From assembly GCA_040756375.1 (NCBI GenBank), contig JBFLZC010000006.1:62001-126000 (forward strand): DNA of 64,000 nt. Direction: 5' to 3'. The position numbers were made by a program, and so were the translations under genes. This DNA is from VGSG01 sp040756375. Its GTDB lineage: Bacteria; Desulfobacterota; Desulfomonilia; Desulfomonilales; Desulfomonilaceae. The notes below the pieces were generated by a model that saw nothing but the letters and a program-made list of their open reading frames with translations, had not been told where the DNA came from and did not search any database. Positions 17,897 through 27,065 of this stretch are shown here, in pieces (positions within the stretch are counted from its first letter, which is position 1; the number at the start of each line of letters is the position of its first letter).

Positions 17897-18892
17897 CTAG
17901 TGCTTCCTGGACCTGGCTACAGATCGAGCCATTCGGTCGAACTTGAAAATTGTGGTGAATTCGATATTCTTGCTGATCCACAGCCGTTTATCGATAACCG
18001 AATCAGTGATTGCTCCTCGGTATGCGAGACCGTCGAGAAGAGTTCGTGGATCTTCGCACACCATAACAAAGTCCGCTCGTGTCGGCACCTGGTCTTGCAC
18101 TCTGATGTCTCCGTTGTCTATGATGATGCCGAATTCGCCGCCTGTTGTCTTGACTGCGATATCACGTTTCCAGCCTGCGATGTCCCTTCGCGCTCGTTCG
18201 TTTTGATTCATTTGCTCAATGATCGACTTGATTTCCGCGAAAGCCCTCTTGAACACCGCTATGTCCTCCGATGTTGCTTGGCGCAATTGTGGCTCTATGG
18301 GCCTTTCCCAATCAACTTCCGACTCGAGCAAGCCTTTCTTGTCCACCTGCTCCGATGTAAGTTCCGAAGCAGGGACACAGAAAACATCTGTCATTTCTCC
18401 TATTCGCTGATCTCTGAAGACCAGCTTCACTTCGGTGCCTTTCTTGATAATTCCCGGAACAAGGATTCCTGTTGTGGTATACAAATTAACACTCATCGCC
18501 GTGTCCGCTCCGCGAAATACCACTCGACCCCGGCCGTACGGCGCCATATGCTGGAACAGTGACGTAGCGAAATACGTTATGGGCGGAGTGCTGTACATAA
18601 CTCCTACCTGATCCACTTCAATCAGGTCCGTAGGAGCAAAGCCACAATCAGGGCAGTGGGTAAGAAAAGGAGGCACTCTCACCAGGCCGCATCTAGAGCA
18701 TTTGCATCCAAGAAGTCTTCGCTCGTCTCTGAGTGCGAGAAAGAACGGCGAAAATTCACCTTTCGTGCGCTTGTAGAATGTATACATGGCGTCATTGGTG
18801 ATGAGATACTTTTTCCCGTCGATGTCCTGAATCTGCGAACCCGCATCAGGAATATATTCAAAAGGAATGACCTTTTTCGGATTGCTTTCCAT
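17897..18892 (-). CDS. DUF35 OB-fold/zinc-ribbon protein with SCP2-like C-terminus
   Basis: The protein has 331 residues. The N-terminal half is a DUF35 module: rubredoxin-like zinc ribbon (CSRCG, then CPDCG about 20 residues later, residues about 65-87) and an OB-fold (about 88-190). The C-terminal part (about 225-325) resembles a sterol-carrier SCP2 domain. DUF35 proteins partner thiolase-like proteins, binding acyl-CoA or steering an aldolase or ligase. It follows the thiolase gene on the same strand by 17 bases, which supports a complex. ATG 18892 has GAGGAGGGAGG at correct spacing; an upstream in-frame ATG overlaps the thiolase stop and is less likely. Substrate unknown. Confidence 0.8.
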   Translation of the reverse strand: MESNPKKVIPFEYIPDAGSQIQDIDGKKYLITNDAMYTFYKRTKGEFSPFFLALRDERRLLGCKCSRCGLVRVPPFLTHCPDCGFAPTDLIEVDQVGVMYSTPPITYFATSLFQHMAPYGRGRVVFRGADTAMSVNLYTTTGILVPGIIKKGTEVKLVFRDQRIGEMTDVFCVPASELTSEQVDKKGLLESEVDWERPIEPQLRQATSEDIAVFKRAFAEIKSIIEQMNQNERARRDIAGWKRDIAVKTTGGEFGIIIDNGDIRVQDQVPTRADFVMVCEDPRTLLDGLAYRGAITDSVIDKRLWISKNIEFTTIFKFDRMARSVARSRKH

Positions 18893-18909
18893 GCTACGCC
18901 TCCCTCCTC

Positions 18910-20106
18910 TCATTCATGCTCGAAGATCATGCACGCGGTGAACTGAGCGATTGTGCTGCCTGTTCCGTGAACCAGCGCGGTTTTGAGACCTCGGTTGATT
19001 AGCTCGTTTCGAGCCGACCACGCAGACATGACATTGCTGGCTCCGACCGCGTGCCCGCAATAGATGAGACCGCCACACGGGTTGACCAGATATTTTCCTC
19101 CCGGAGTCATCAGACCTTCCTCGATGAGCGCGTCGGCTCTGCCCAGCGGCACGAGTCCGAATTCCGCCATACTGATCTCCAGCTGATGAACAAAGGCATC
19201 ATGCAGTTCAACTATCTGGATGCTTTCTGTAGGATCCTTTATTCCAGCCATTTCGTACGCTTTGTGAGAAGCGTAGTAATCCGACATGATTCGAGACAGA
19301 TTCTTTTGCTTCTTGCCAACGAAAGAATGTTCGTTTGACTCGCCCAGACCGGTTATCCAGACGACCGGATTGCCGCTGTTGCGGGATATGGCCAAGGCAG
19401 TCTCCTCTTCGGCAAGGATGAGAGCGGCAGCTCCTTCTGAATAGACGCAGATTTCCAGCTCTCGAAACGGATAAACAACCATTCTGGAATTGAGCACTTC
19501 TTCTGCGGTAACCTGATCGAATTGTCGCTGCGCAATCTCGTTCCCTTTCACCTGCTGGCTCAATTGAGCCGAAATTTGCGCGGTAACCTCAGGTTTGAGA
19601 TCGCCTGGGTGCTCGTCCATGTAGGCCAATACCACTTCAGCATAGCTGTCCGACGCAGACCAGCCGATAGGCTGCTCGAAAAAGCTGTCCCCGGACCAGC
19701 CGATCGATTTGATTACTTCCGGTGTGGCAGACATGGACGAGAAGTCGAAACAGTCCGTAGCCTTCTCTACCCCAAGCACTAGCGCCGTCTTGAAACGGCC
19801 TGCAGCCAGATACGCATGAGCTGCCGACATGGTGTACGCGCCGGTCGCTCCACCTGTGGTGATACGTATACCGAATTTGTTTTGCATACCCACAAGTCCA
19901 TGGATTGCATGCTCAGGAATAGCTGTTCTTTCGAAAATATCATTGTAGATTCCGTAGAATGCCGCATCCACTTCCTGAATGGAAATATCAGCATTCTTGA
20001 CCGCTTCCCTTGTGGCCCATTGGGCCAGATCATAATAGGTCTTCTCCCTCCATGTGCCTTTGAAGGGCGTTACCGCGGCCCCAACAATCCCGACTCGCTT
20101 GCCCAT
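18910..20106 (-). CDS. Thiolase-like protein lacking the nucleophilic cysteine
   Basis: This 398-residue protein has the SCP2-thiolase fold. It starts MGKRVGIVGAAVTPF and has ALVLGVEKAT, the ELHDAF motif and the C-terminal NPCGGL...GHAVGAS. At the site where thiolases have Cys in the pattern CASG it has GGATG (Gly86 in place of Cys). It therefore cannot use the usual acyl-cysteine mechanism. Thiolase relatives without the Cys that pair with DUF35 proteins act as retro-aldolases in sterol side-chain breakdown (Ltp2-type). A similar aldolase or a CoA-lipid transfer role is possible here. ATG 20106 is preferred, with AAAGGAGG 11 bases upstream. Confidence 0.8.
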   Translation of the reverse strand: MGKRVGIVGAAVTPFKGTWREKTYYDLAQWATREAVKNADISIQEVDAAFYGIYNDIFERTAIPEHAIHGLVGMQNKFGIRITTGGATGAYTMSAAHAYLAAGRFKTALVLGVEKATDCFDFSSMSATPEVIKSIGWSGDSFFEQPIGWSASDSYAEVVLAYMDEHPGDLKPEVTAQISAQLSQQVKGNEIAQRQFDQVTAEEVLNSRMVVYPFRELEICVYSEGAAALILAEEETALAISRNSGNPVVWITGLGESNEHSFVGKKQKNLSRIMSDYYASHKAYEMAGIKDPTESIQIVELHDAFVHQLEISMAEFGLVPLGRADALIEEGLMTPGGKYLVNPCGGLIYCGHAVGASNVMSAWSARNELINRGLKTALVHGTGSTIAQFTACMIFEHE

Positions 20107-20217
20107 GATCCCACATGCCTCCTTTTCCACCGAACGGCTTGTAAACGTCCTTCTTCACGTGCAGTATAATGCTATTGCCGAATCAAGCAGTATCGTCCCG
20201 CTGTCATTGGTGCCGAA

Positions 20218-20345
20218 CAAGCGCTGAAAGCGCTTGGAAAAGCGGGGAGTTTTTGGTGGAGGGGTTTGGGGAGGCCCCTTTTTACACAAAAAGGGGCCTC
20301 CCCGGCTACTGCTTCAAAAGCTCCTCGCTTTTCCAAGCGCTTCAG
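20218..20345. repeat. Family A hairpin repeat, copy 3
   Basis: Outer palindrome CAAGCGCTGAAAGCGCTTGG (from 20218), stem GGGGAGGCCCCTTTTT (20268-20283) and AAAAAGGGGCCTCCCC (20288-20303) around ACAC. It ends with a second half-site CCAAGCGCTTCAG. This is the cleanest copy. Confidence 0.8.
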
Positions 20346-20356
20346 ATCGTTGCCCA

Positions 20357-20998
20357 CTACAGATTGCAGAGAAGGCGTGCCATCCCTGGAGAACCGGTCT
20401 CCTCCTCGAAGGAAAGATGGCGTATTTCATCGACCATCCGGAAACCATGCTTTTCGTACGCCTTTTGTGCAGCCGTGTTCCCGATGTAGATGTTGATTTG
20501 CGAGCGTTCGAAGCCTTGATTCCGCCCCTGATCGAGTATTGCCAAAAGTAGTTTGTCCACGAGCCCCCGCCTTCGGAATTCCGGCACTGTTGCAACACTT
20601 TCCACAATCCAGGCGCCTTCAACCGTGTCCGGCAGGCAACAGAGCACTCTCTGCGCACGTTCATGCCACACCTGATCGGGCGCGGACCAGCCCATCTCCT
20701 GAAACACTCCTGTCATCGCCCGCGCCAGTGCCGGATATCCGCAAACCTGAGGATCACACCCTGCGAGCGCTGCTGCTCGCTTTCCGTTCACTTCTGTCAC
20801 AAGAAAACATGAGTAATGATATAGATGCGGAATCTGCGTGACGGCCAGCTGTTCATAGAATTCCAAACATTCGGGCTCAGCCCGGCCTAATATGACATCC
20901 CATATCCCTCTCTGAACGTGGCCTCTTCCGGCAGTGTGCAATACCCATGACAAGAAGCGTGCGTCATCCGGCCGTGCCCTGCGAAGTTCAGCTTCCAT
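20357..20998 (-). CDS. GNAT N-acetyltransferase
   Basis: This 213-residue protein has the GNAT acetyl-CoA-binding pattern in its C-terminal half: VESVATVPEFRRRGLVDKLL (RRRG being the P-loop-like motif A) and NIYIGNTAAQKAYEKHGF (motif B). It acetylates an unknown amine substrate. The stop codon lies just past the family A repeat, so the repeat is in the downstream flank. Confidence 0.85.
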   Translation of the reverse strand: MEAELRRARPDDARFLSWVLHTAGRGHVQRGIWDVILGRAEPECLEFYEQLAVTQIPHLYHYSCFLVTEVNGKRAAALAGCDPQVCGYPALARAMTGVFQEMGWSAPDQVWHERAQRVLCCLPDTVEGAWIVESVATVPEFRRRGLVDKLLLAILDQGRNQGFERSQINIYIGNTAAQKAYEKHGFRMVDEIRHLSFEEETGSPGMARLLCNL

Positions 20999-21049
20999 GA
21001 CCTATCTCCCAATGCTCCCATATTCGCAAAATGCGCCGCGCACCAGCGG

Positions 21050-21502
21050 TCATTTGCCGCAGATGACTGAAATCTCGATTAAGGCATCCTTAGGAAGGGC
21101 CGCGACCTGGACCGTCTCGCGAGCCGGTAGGATCGAGCTAAAATACGTGGCGTATATTTCGTTGAACTTTTGGAAATCCTTGAGGTCTTTTAAGAAAACC
21201 GTGGCCTTGAGGACATTCTCTAGGCCAAATCCGGCCGCTTCGACGATCGCTTTGATGTTTTCGAGCACGAGCGTGGTCTCCTCTTCGAAGCTGCCTTTGG
21301 TGAATTCATTGGTCTTTGCATCAATGGCGATCATGCCTGAAACAAAGAGCATATCGCCATACTTCACAGCCTGTGCATAGGGGCCTATGGCCTTTGGCGC
21401 CTTATCGGTGCTGATGATTTGTCGCTCCACGCTGCCGGCCTGCTGTGCACACATGAGCGCCACCGCAAAACTGAAAAAGGAAATTACCAGTAATGGTTCC
21501 AT
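21050..21502 (-). CDS. RidA-family protein with a hydrophobic N-terminal segment
   Basis: The protein has 150 residues. It is a RidA/YjgF core (KAPKAIGPYAQAVKYGDMLFVSGMI, then ARETVQVAALPKDALIEI with the conserved arginine) preceded by about 25 hydrophobic residues (MEPLLVISFFSFAVALMCAQ). RidA normally acts in the cytosol, hydrolysing reactive enamine/imine intermediates. The N-terminus looks signal-peptide-like, although it lacks the usual basic residues. An exported member is uncommon but known in some bacteria. ATG 21502 has GAGGAGG upstream. Confidence 0.85.
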   Translation of the reverse strand: MEPLLVISFFSFAVALMCAQQAGSVERQIISTDKAPKAIGPYAQAVKYGDMLFVSGMIAIDAKTNEFTKGSFEEETTLVLENIKAIVEAAGFGLENVLKATVFLKDLKDFQKFNEIYATYFSSILPARETVQVAALPKDALIEISVICGK

Positions 21503-21601
21503 AGTGGAGCCTCCTCGCTCAAATGTTAGGACCCTCACCCACCGTGCTTATTGCTATGGCTTTCGCGTCCCCTAACCCTGGTGAATGCTCGGCTCATTCA
21601 T

Positions 21602-23074
21602 TCAATCCCAGTCGAGGAGGCGCTTTTGGCCCTGAAGTCCGCGGATAGCGGTGACATCTTGGCTGACCTCCAGCGTGCCTTTGTACGTTCCGTCCGCAGA
21701 TCGTACCGCAAAGTATCTGATGTGGATGAACTTCTCGGCCATCTGAATCCAGAATTCAGCCACGTCTCTTGTGCCTTGCTTGAACTCATCCAAAATTTTG
21801 TTTACCACATGAATGCTTTTGGGAGGATGACAATTCTGAACTTCTCTTCCAATCACCCCGGGGCTTCTCGGAAATATGCGTTCCTTGCCTTGAGAGAAGT
21901 AAGCAACTCGGTCATTTTCATCCACAAATGTGAGGTCAAGAGGCAGATGATTGATCATCAAATTGATCTGTTCAAGCGTCAACATTCCTGTGTCCAAGCC
22001 GAGGAAGCCCGCAGCCGCTCGAAGCGGTTCGACAGGAGCCGCTTCCTGCACAATCGCGCCTTCTCCGGGCCATTGACCTTGAGGGCGAACCCATGCGAAA
22101 CCGATTTCTTCTTCCCCGCGCGCAACTTTCACCCAGTCTTCCTGCGAGAAGACCTCCAAACACATGGGAAACAGGATCTGCTCTTCTTTGTAAATCATGC
22201 CTCGAACTGAACTTATCATCTCACTTACGGACTGGACAGCAGCTTCCACTTGAGATTGGTCTATATTCATTTGTGCTGTCTTTATCGAAGCTCGAATGTC
22301 GTCATGTACCGCCCACATTACCTGTGGAGGCGCCGTAATTCCATGCGCTTCCAGAATGGGAAAAAGCTGATTCTCTTTCCTCACGTAATGAATGTTTATG
22401 TTTGCCAGGCGATCGACTAGTTCTCGGAGTTGCTCTTTCTCGCTTTGAAACAGATTCGCGTCAGGCGGATCGCCGACTTTGCGCAACACATCGTCAATTT
22501 GTTTCATGATTCCTTCAGCAGCTTCATTCTCAAGCATAAAGGTGTGAACAGGATGACCCACCGGAGCAGAGATCTTCTCCTGCCGGTCGAGCGACTCCTC
22601 AAAAACAGAAACGTGCACGTCGCACAGCTTCTTCACCTCTGTGGCAGGAAGACCCTCCCTTACCAGCTCCTGCTCCATTTGGGCTATTTCCGGCGGCGTA
22701 ACATCTTTGATAAACTCAATGAATTCCGACTTGATCTTCTGAAAATCACCGCCCGAATGAAGATCCTTGATCATACGCTTCAGCACTTCTCTCTTTTGTT
22801 GCGGATCCATAATCGCGGCCTTCTCTTGTTGCTCCGCTTCAAACTCCGCTCCCGATCGCTTCTCGATCTCCGCTTTTATCTCGTCAATAAAAGCCGCCAG
22901 ATCGAGTTTTCCTCTGGAAGCCACCATTTCCAAGGTTGCGATCTTGCCCATTGTTTTGCGCATGATCGGATTCTTCAGATGCCGGAATTCCGGCGATTTG
23001 CCCAGTAGGTATTCAAGCAGAAAAGGATACTGAGTCAAAAGATCGTCAATTTTCGTCTTTGCAGTGATTTCCAT
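21602..23074 (-). CDS. DUF1858/DUF438/hemerythrin/PAS sensor-like protein
   Basis: The protein has 490 residues. An N-terminal DUF1858 unit (IDDLLTQYPFLLEYLLGKSPEF, about 8-75) is followed by a DUF438 segment (about 85-165) and a hemerythrin-like four-helix domain (about 185-320, with HPVHTFMLEN, HYVRKENQLFPILEAHG and MIYKEEQILFPM as likely iron ligands). A PAS-like domain ends the protein (about 375-490). Such proteins are thought to sense oxygen or nitric oxide or protect against them in anaerobes. There is no kinase or DNA-binding output, so the signal partner is elsewhere. The start is ATG 23074. Confidence 0.85.
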   Translation of the reverse strand: MEITAKTKIDDLLTQYPFLLEYLLGKSPEFRHLKNPIMRKTMGKIATLEMVASRGKLDLAAFIDEIKAEIEKRSGAEFEAEQQEKAAIMDPQQKREVLKRMIKDLHSGGDFQKIKSEFIEFIKDVTPPEIAQMEQELVREGLPATEVKKLCDVHVSVFEESLDRQEKISAPVGHPVHTFMLENEAAEGIMKQIDDVLRKVGDPPDANLFQSEKEQLRELVDRLANINIHYVRKENQLFPILEAHGITAPPQVMWAVHDDIRASIKTAQMNIDQSQVEAAVQSVSEMISSVRGMIYKEEQILFPMCLEVFSQEDWVKVARGEEEIGFAWVRPQGQWPGEGAIVQEAAPVEPLRAAAGFLGLDTGMLTLEQINLMINHLPLDLTFVDENDRVAYFSQGKERIFPRSPGVIGREVQNCHPPKSIHVVNKILDEFKQGTRDVAEFWIQMAEKFIHIRYFAVRSADGTYKGTLEVSQDVTAIRGLQGQKRLLDWD

Positions 23075-23697
23075 CGCGCGTTCCCTCATTTCGGCAATTG
23101 GAGCACCCGACAGTTATCCTTTGGGTCCCGACAATCGAGCACAGGCCTCCATCATCAAGATGCCCACGGTCCCCTGAGATTTCCAGTGCTTTGTCTCGCT
23201 CCTGAGGATACGTGTCCGCAGATGCGCCGTCAACTGCCATCTTGATGGCCGCTGCTCAGGCGAACGAGCGGCCTATGGCGCATGCCCGGATTCCCGACCT
23301 TAATGTCAGCGCACGACCTTTCGAACGGGCGTGGCAAATTCATGCCAAGGATCAAAGAATCAACGCTATTCGTTTTACCATGGGTGACTTGAGCCTGCCA
23401 GAGAAGGCTCTCGATCGGAGCTATGGGGGGCATATTCTCGGTTGCCGAGGATTATAGCGGTCACCCGAAGTAAAGAGCTATTTGCTGCTCGTCACCCCGG
23501 CGAAGGCCAGCGTCCAAGCGACGGAAGAGCTAGAGCCCCGTCAACCTCCTATTTCCGAGCGTGACAGGAGGCGCTACTCCAACCCACGCCCTCCACCTAG
23601 GCTGCAAACTGAGTCCTATTCTGAGGATGTAGGCTTTGACGGTTCCGCACGAAACCGAGCTCATAAACTGAGGACCGACTTGGCTCGGGACTACCAC
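23075..23697. other. Intergenic, no gene seen
   Basis: 622 bases. Open frames here lack ribosome binding sites and recognisable protein patterns. The segment at about 23490-23510 carries a fragment of the dispersed CCCCGGCGAA repeat. Confidence 0.4.
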
Positions 23698-23970
23698 CTA
23701 AAGCGGCGTAGCATCGACACAGCCATATGCCGAATGACCCAGAGGGCCGCAACCGACACCGCAGGCTCCGATGCTGCACTGGCAGCCGCCCTCGGCCGCT
23801 GAAGTCTCAGGCTTGTTGAGAACCACAGGATTTAAGACCTCCTCGGCAACCACCTTGCCCGGGTCTAGCTTATGCCGCTCGGCAAGATCTTTGTCCAATG
23901 CCAGCCGGTCCTTGACTCTTTGAGCTCGTTCTTGAATCCGGTCTTTAATATCTTTCTCGTCCGTTCTCAT
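23698..23970 (-). CDS. Cys-rich peptide, probable RiPP precursor
   Basis: The protein has 90 residues. The first 60 form a charged, helical leader (DIKDRIQERAQRVKDRLAL then a VVAEEVLNPVVLNKPE segment). The last 30 are Gly/Cys-rich with Cys at 63, 65, 70, 74 and 84 and His at 79, ending YGCVDATPL. A strong ribosome site (GGGGAGGGGG) precedes ATG 23970. The gene overlaps the upstream radical SAM/SPASM gene by 26 bases, so it is almost certainly its partner. The leader-plus-core layout is that of a ribosomally made, radical-SAM-modified peptide; thioether crosslinks at the cysteines are the most likely change. I do not recognise a named family. Confidence 0.75.
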   Translation of the reverse strand: MRTDEKDIKDRIQERAQRVKDRLALDKDLAERHKLDPGKVVAEEVLNPVVLNKPETSAAEGGCQCSIGACGVGCGPLGHSAYGCVDATPL

Positions 23971-25360
23971 GGCGCCCCCTCCCCTGTAAGTTTGCCGGCC
24001 TATCCTGAGATAATTCTCGACAAGCGGCCTCCACGAGAGTCCGCTTCCCATTCTCCAGCATGAAGCTACAAAGTTCCTCAATGTGGGCATCCACTCGGCC
24101 ATGTAGTTGCATGGCCAGTGCTCGACACCCGCCACCGCACAGCAGTACCCATTTGCATTCCCGGCACTTTTCAACATCGAATACCCAAAGCTCGCTAAGT
24201 CCTCGAAGGACCGCTGATGTTTCATAAATCTCGCTTATGCTCTGCTGCTGAAGATGTCCACATAACATCTTCTCATTGTGCATTGCCTGACAAGGATAGA
24301 CTCGTCCTCTGCTGTCGATGCATAAGATACGTTTACCAACCCCGCAGGAAAGAAACGGACCTAAAGGCAACACCTCTTTTGGCTCGCCTTTGTAACAATG
24401 GTAATGAGCACTCGCGAAATCTGCCAGCGCCTCATTCGCCAGCTCATAATGCGGTGTGAGTGACGTATCCATCGACCCGTTATCACTTTCAAAAGGCAAG
24501 GCAATACTCGGTGAATGCACATAGCATCTTAGAACGTTCTTCACAAAGAGCGGCAGTTCGGCAATGCTGTGAACATTGTGAGTTGAAAGCACAGGTTTCA
24601 CCACAACAGCTTTGTGACCAGCACCGACTAAGCGTTTGATGCCTCTGATTACGCGCCGATGCGTTCCCGCGCCCCGCGTTGCGTCGTTCTCTTCTTCCAC
24701 AGAAGAGTCCAGACTCACCTCAACGCGATCGAAAGCCCGAACGATTCTATCAGCCATTTGATCAGTCACAAGTGTCGCGTTCGTTAGAAGTGTCGTCCTT
24801 GCTTTTCCAAGCTTGCAAGCCTCTGCTATGTCCCAGATCCAAGGGCACAAAAGGGGTTCCCCACCAGAGAGAACGAATCCGGACACACCCATAGCGAGAA
24901 GATCTGCGATCAGTGCAAGATAATCTTCTTTTGCCAAATAGGGGGCACGGCCCGTCCGGGAGCGCTTTCTTTCCTGCGAATTGTAACAATAACGGCATCG
25001 AAGATTACAACGATCCGTGACCTCCAGGTATACTTGTTCCAGAGTGGGGGCAGACAACACCGATCCCCAATCAGGTCTGCCGGCATTGCCAGACATCTGT
25101 ACAATCCCGTTCTCTACTTGTTCTTCAACAAACGTCTCAATTACAGGACGCGAAGCATTGGCTGACACGAAAAAGTAGGCCGAGCATTCTGCAACCAGTT
25201 GGTCAATTGTTATTTCGTCTTGTAGCAGATCCAGAATTCTGCGACCATCCTCATTTACCAACACCCATTTGTGGTTGAGAGGCGAATAGAAAAGATGTCC
25301 AGGTTCTTGAGCCAGAACTTCAGTGCCAGGCCAAAGCTGGTATGTTACTTGTCGTTCCAT
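23945..25360 (-). CDS. Radical SAM/SPASM peptide maturase with PqqD-like N-terminus
   Basis: The protein has 471 residues. Residues about 15-90 resemble the PqqD-type peptide-recognition domain (FYSPLNHKWVLVNEDGRRIL). The radical SAM core has DRCNLRCRYC with C118, C122 and C125, then SGGEPLL. The C-terminal SPASM region holds auxiliary cluster cysteines (CGVGK, CIDSRG, YPCQAM, KCRECKW, CGGGC). The architecture matches PqqE-like and RiPP maturases that bind a leader peptide through the PqqD-like part and crosslink the core. The Cys-rich peptide gene overlaps its end. A MATE transporter lies about 240 bases upstream on the same strand and may export the product. Confidence 0.9.
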   Translation of the reverse strand: MERQVTYQLWPGTEVLAQEPGHLFYSPLNHKWVLVNEDGRRILDLLQDEITIDQLVAECSAYFFVSANASRPVIETFVEEQVENGIVQMSGNAGRPDWGSVLSAPTLEQVYLEVTDRCNLRCRYCYNSQERKRSRTGRAPYLAKEDYLALIADLLAMGVSGFVLSGGEPLLCPWIWDIAEACKLGKARTTLLTNATLVTDQMADRIVRAFDRVEVSLDSSVEEENDATRGAGTHRRVIRGIKRLVGAGHKAVVVKPVLSTHNVHSIAELPLFVKNVLRCYVHSPSIALPFESDNGSMDTSLTPHYELANEALADFASAHYHCYKGEPKEVLPLGPFLSCGVGKRILCIDSRGRVYPCQAMHNEKMLCGHLQQQSISEIYETSAVLRGLSELWVFDVEKCRECKWVLLCGGGCRALAMQLHGRVDAHIEELCSFMLENGKRTLVEAACRELSQDRPANLQGRGRHENGRERY

Positions 25361-25604
25361 ACTAGATTGAGAGCGTCTAACCGAAATTATCTCGAATTGC
25401 GCCGCAGTTTAGTAATTTTCGGATGTTTGCGCCCGAATCCGGCGTCCCCAAGGTCCCCTTGATACCAAATAAGTCCCGGATGGTCTGTAACAAGATTCGA
25501 TGGGGTGAAAATCGCCCCCGTGTTCCCTAATTAGACTATTCAACCTCACTCTTGAGCATACGTGATCACATGTCCCTCCGTCAACTCAAATATTCTTGTC
25601 TCCT
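25361..25604. other. Intergenic between MATE and maturase genes
   Basis: No gene or repeat recognised. Whether MATE and maturase are cotranscribed cannot be decided from this gap. Confidence 0.4.
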
Positions 25605-27065
25605 TCACCGGTATGAATCGTTCGGTTCGCAATAAGTGACGCCGGCCGAAGGATCCGGGCCTCTGGCGATACAGGCTTCCCAGAGCATGGTCTTGGTTTC
25701 CTTGTCTACGGAGGCTGCGATCCATTTGTTTCCTCGAAACCGGTTTGCCAGGAGCGCGCAGAGCACCGCTATGGAGAACGTCATAGACCACCATACTGCC
25801 GTGGCTCCCAGACCCGCTGCGTAAATCACAACAAGGATCGTGGGGATGCGCACCAGCCACATGCCTATGAATATGATCCGCATGGTGGCCATCGTGTCTC
25901 CCGCGCCCTGGAGAGCGCCCGAAAGAGTGACCCCGATGGCCATGAGAGGCATCCCGAGCATATTAATGCGCAGATAGCGGGTCATTTCCTCAAGCACCGC
26001 AGGATCGTTGGTCAGCAGGGCCGAAACCTGTGGCGCGTACACAAACAGTGCCGCAGCAGGCGCGGTAATGATGAGGAAGCAAAGGAGCGCGGAGGCTTTG
26101 GCCCCTGATCGGGCCCCCTGGATGTCCCCTTTTCCCAGGCGGTTGCCGGTTAGCACCGCGGCTGCCATGTTCAACGCGAAGATCGGCAGAAAGATAATGG
26201 CTTCGATCCGCACTCCGATTGTCATCGCGGCCAGCGCGGTTATTTCACCATCCTGGAGACGGCCCACGAGGAAATAAACCACCAGCGTGCCCGCATTCCA
26301 CGCGGTCTGCTGCAACGCGGACGGGACACCGAGCCTAATGAGATTCTTGAGACAGTGTGGCAAGGGCTGGGTCGCGGCTCGCCAGCAGATGCGGCCGGGG
26401 CCTTTCATGACATGAGCGAGATTGAGCGCCATACCCAGGCTCGTGGCTATCGCGCTGGCCCACGCGATGCCCTTGAAACCCATCGCGGGGATCGGGCCCC
26501 ACCCAAAAGCCAGCACAAAGCAGCCCACCACGTTGACTGCTGTAGCAATCGAGCCGTTGAGCAGAGCGATCCGGATGCGATCTGAGGCTCGGAGCACGCC
26601 GCTGGTCACAATACTGACGTAAGTGGGCACCAGAGCGAGCGCAAAGATGCGGATGAAATCTTGCGCGATCTCTTGGATTCCCTGAGGCATGCCCGTGATG
26701 CGAACCAGGATGTCCGGTCTAAGACCTGCGAACGCCGCGAGTACGCCGGAAATGGCCACGTTCAATATGAGCGAGTGCGTGGCAATGCTGCCTACGCCGT
26801 TGAACGCACGGGCGCCATACGCCTGCGAAACCAAGGAAACAGTTCCCACGGTAATTCCATTGCAGAGGATCATGAGTGTCCAGTAAAGCTGGCCCACGTA
26901 TCCCACAGCGGCAACCACGTCCGTGCCCAGGTACCCTGCCACGTACACGTCGGTCAGGCCGATTGCGAAGTGAAGAAACATCATCAGGATCATGGGCCAT
27001 CCCAGGGCCCACGATTCGCTGAGATACGGCTTCACTTCCCTCAATCCGGTTTCAAGACGCGTCAT
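25605..27065 (-). CDS. MATE-family multidrug/toxin exporter
   Basis: This is a 486-residue, twelve-segment membrane protein of the MATE (NorM/DinF) type: GWPMILMMFLHFAIGLTD at the start of the first half, VGRLQDGEITALAAMTIGVR in the second, and GALQGAGDTMATM in the second-half loop. It would export a cationic compound using a sodium or proton gradient. The start is uncertain; ATG 27065 lies just before the first membrane segment but has no clear ribosome site, and the frame is open further up to 27302. Possible link to the RiPP genes downstream is positional only. Confidence 0.85.
   Translation of the reverse strand: MTRLETGLREVKPYLSESWALGWPMILMMFLHFAIGLTDVYVAGYLGTDVVAAVGYVGQLYWTLMILCNGITVGTVSLVSQAYGARAFNGVGSIATHSLILNVAISGVLAAFAGLRPDILVRITGMPQGIQEIAQDFIRIFALALVPTYVSIVTSGVLRASDRIRIALLNGSIATAVNVVGCFVLAFGWGPIPAMGFKGIAWASAIATSLGMALNLAHVMKGPGRICWRAATQPLPHCLKNLIRLGVPSALQQTAWNAGTLVVYFLVGRLQDGEITALAAMTIGVRIEAIIFLPIFALNMAAAVLTGNRLGKGDIQGARSGAKASALLCFLIITAPAAALFVYAPQVSALLTNDPAVLEEMTRYLRINMLGMPLMAIGVTLSGALQGAGDTMATMRIIFIGMWLVRIPTILVVIYAAGLGATAVWWSMTFSIAVLCALLANRFRGNKWIAASVDKETKTMLWEACIARGPDPSAGVTYCEPNDSYR

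Noticed and set aside
20268..20303. Rho-independent terminator
   Set aside because: The T run lies inside the stem next to the loop, not after it, so the hairpin does not fit a terminator.
23212..23457. 81-residue plus-strand open frame in the 23 kb gap
   Set aside because: No ribosome site, no recognisable pattern and an overlapping opposite frame of equal quality.
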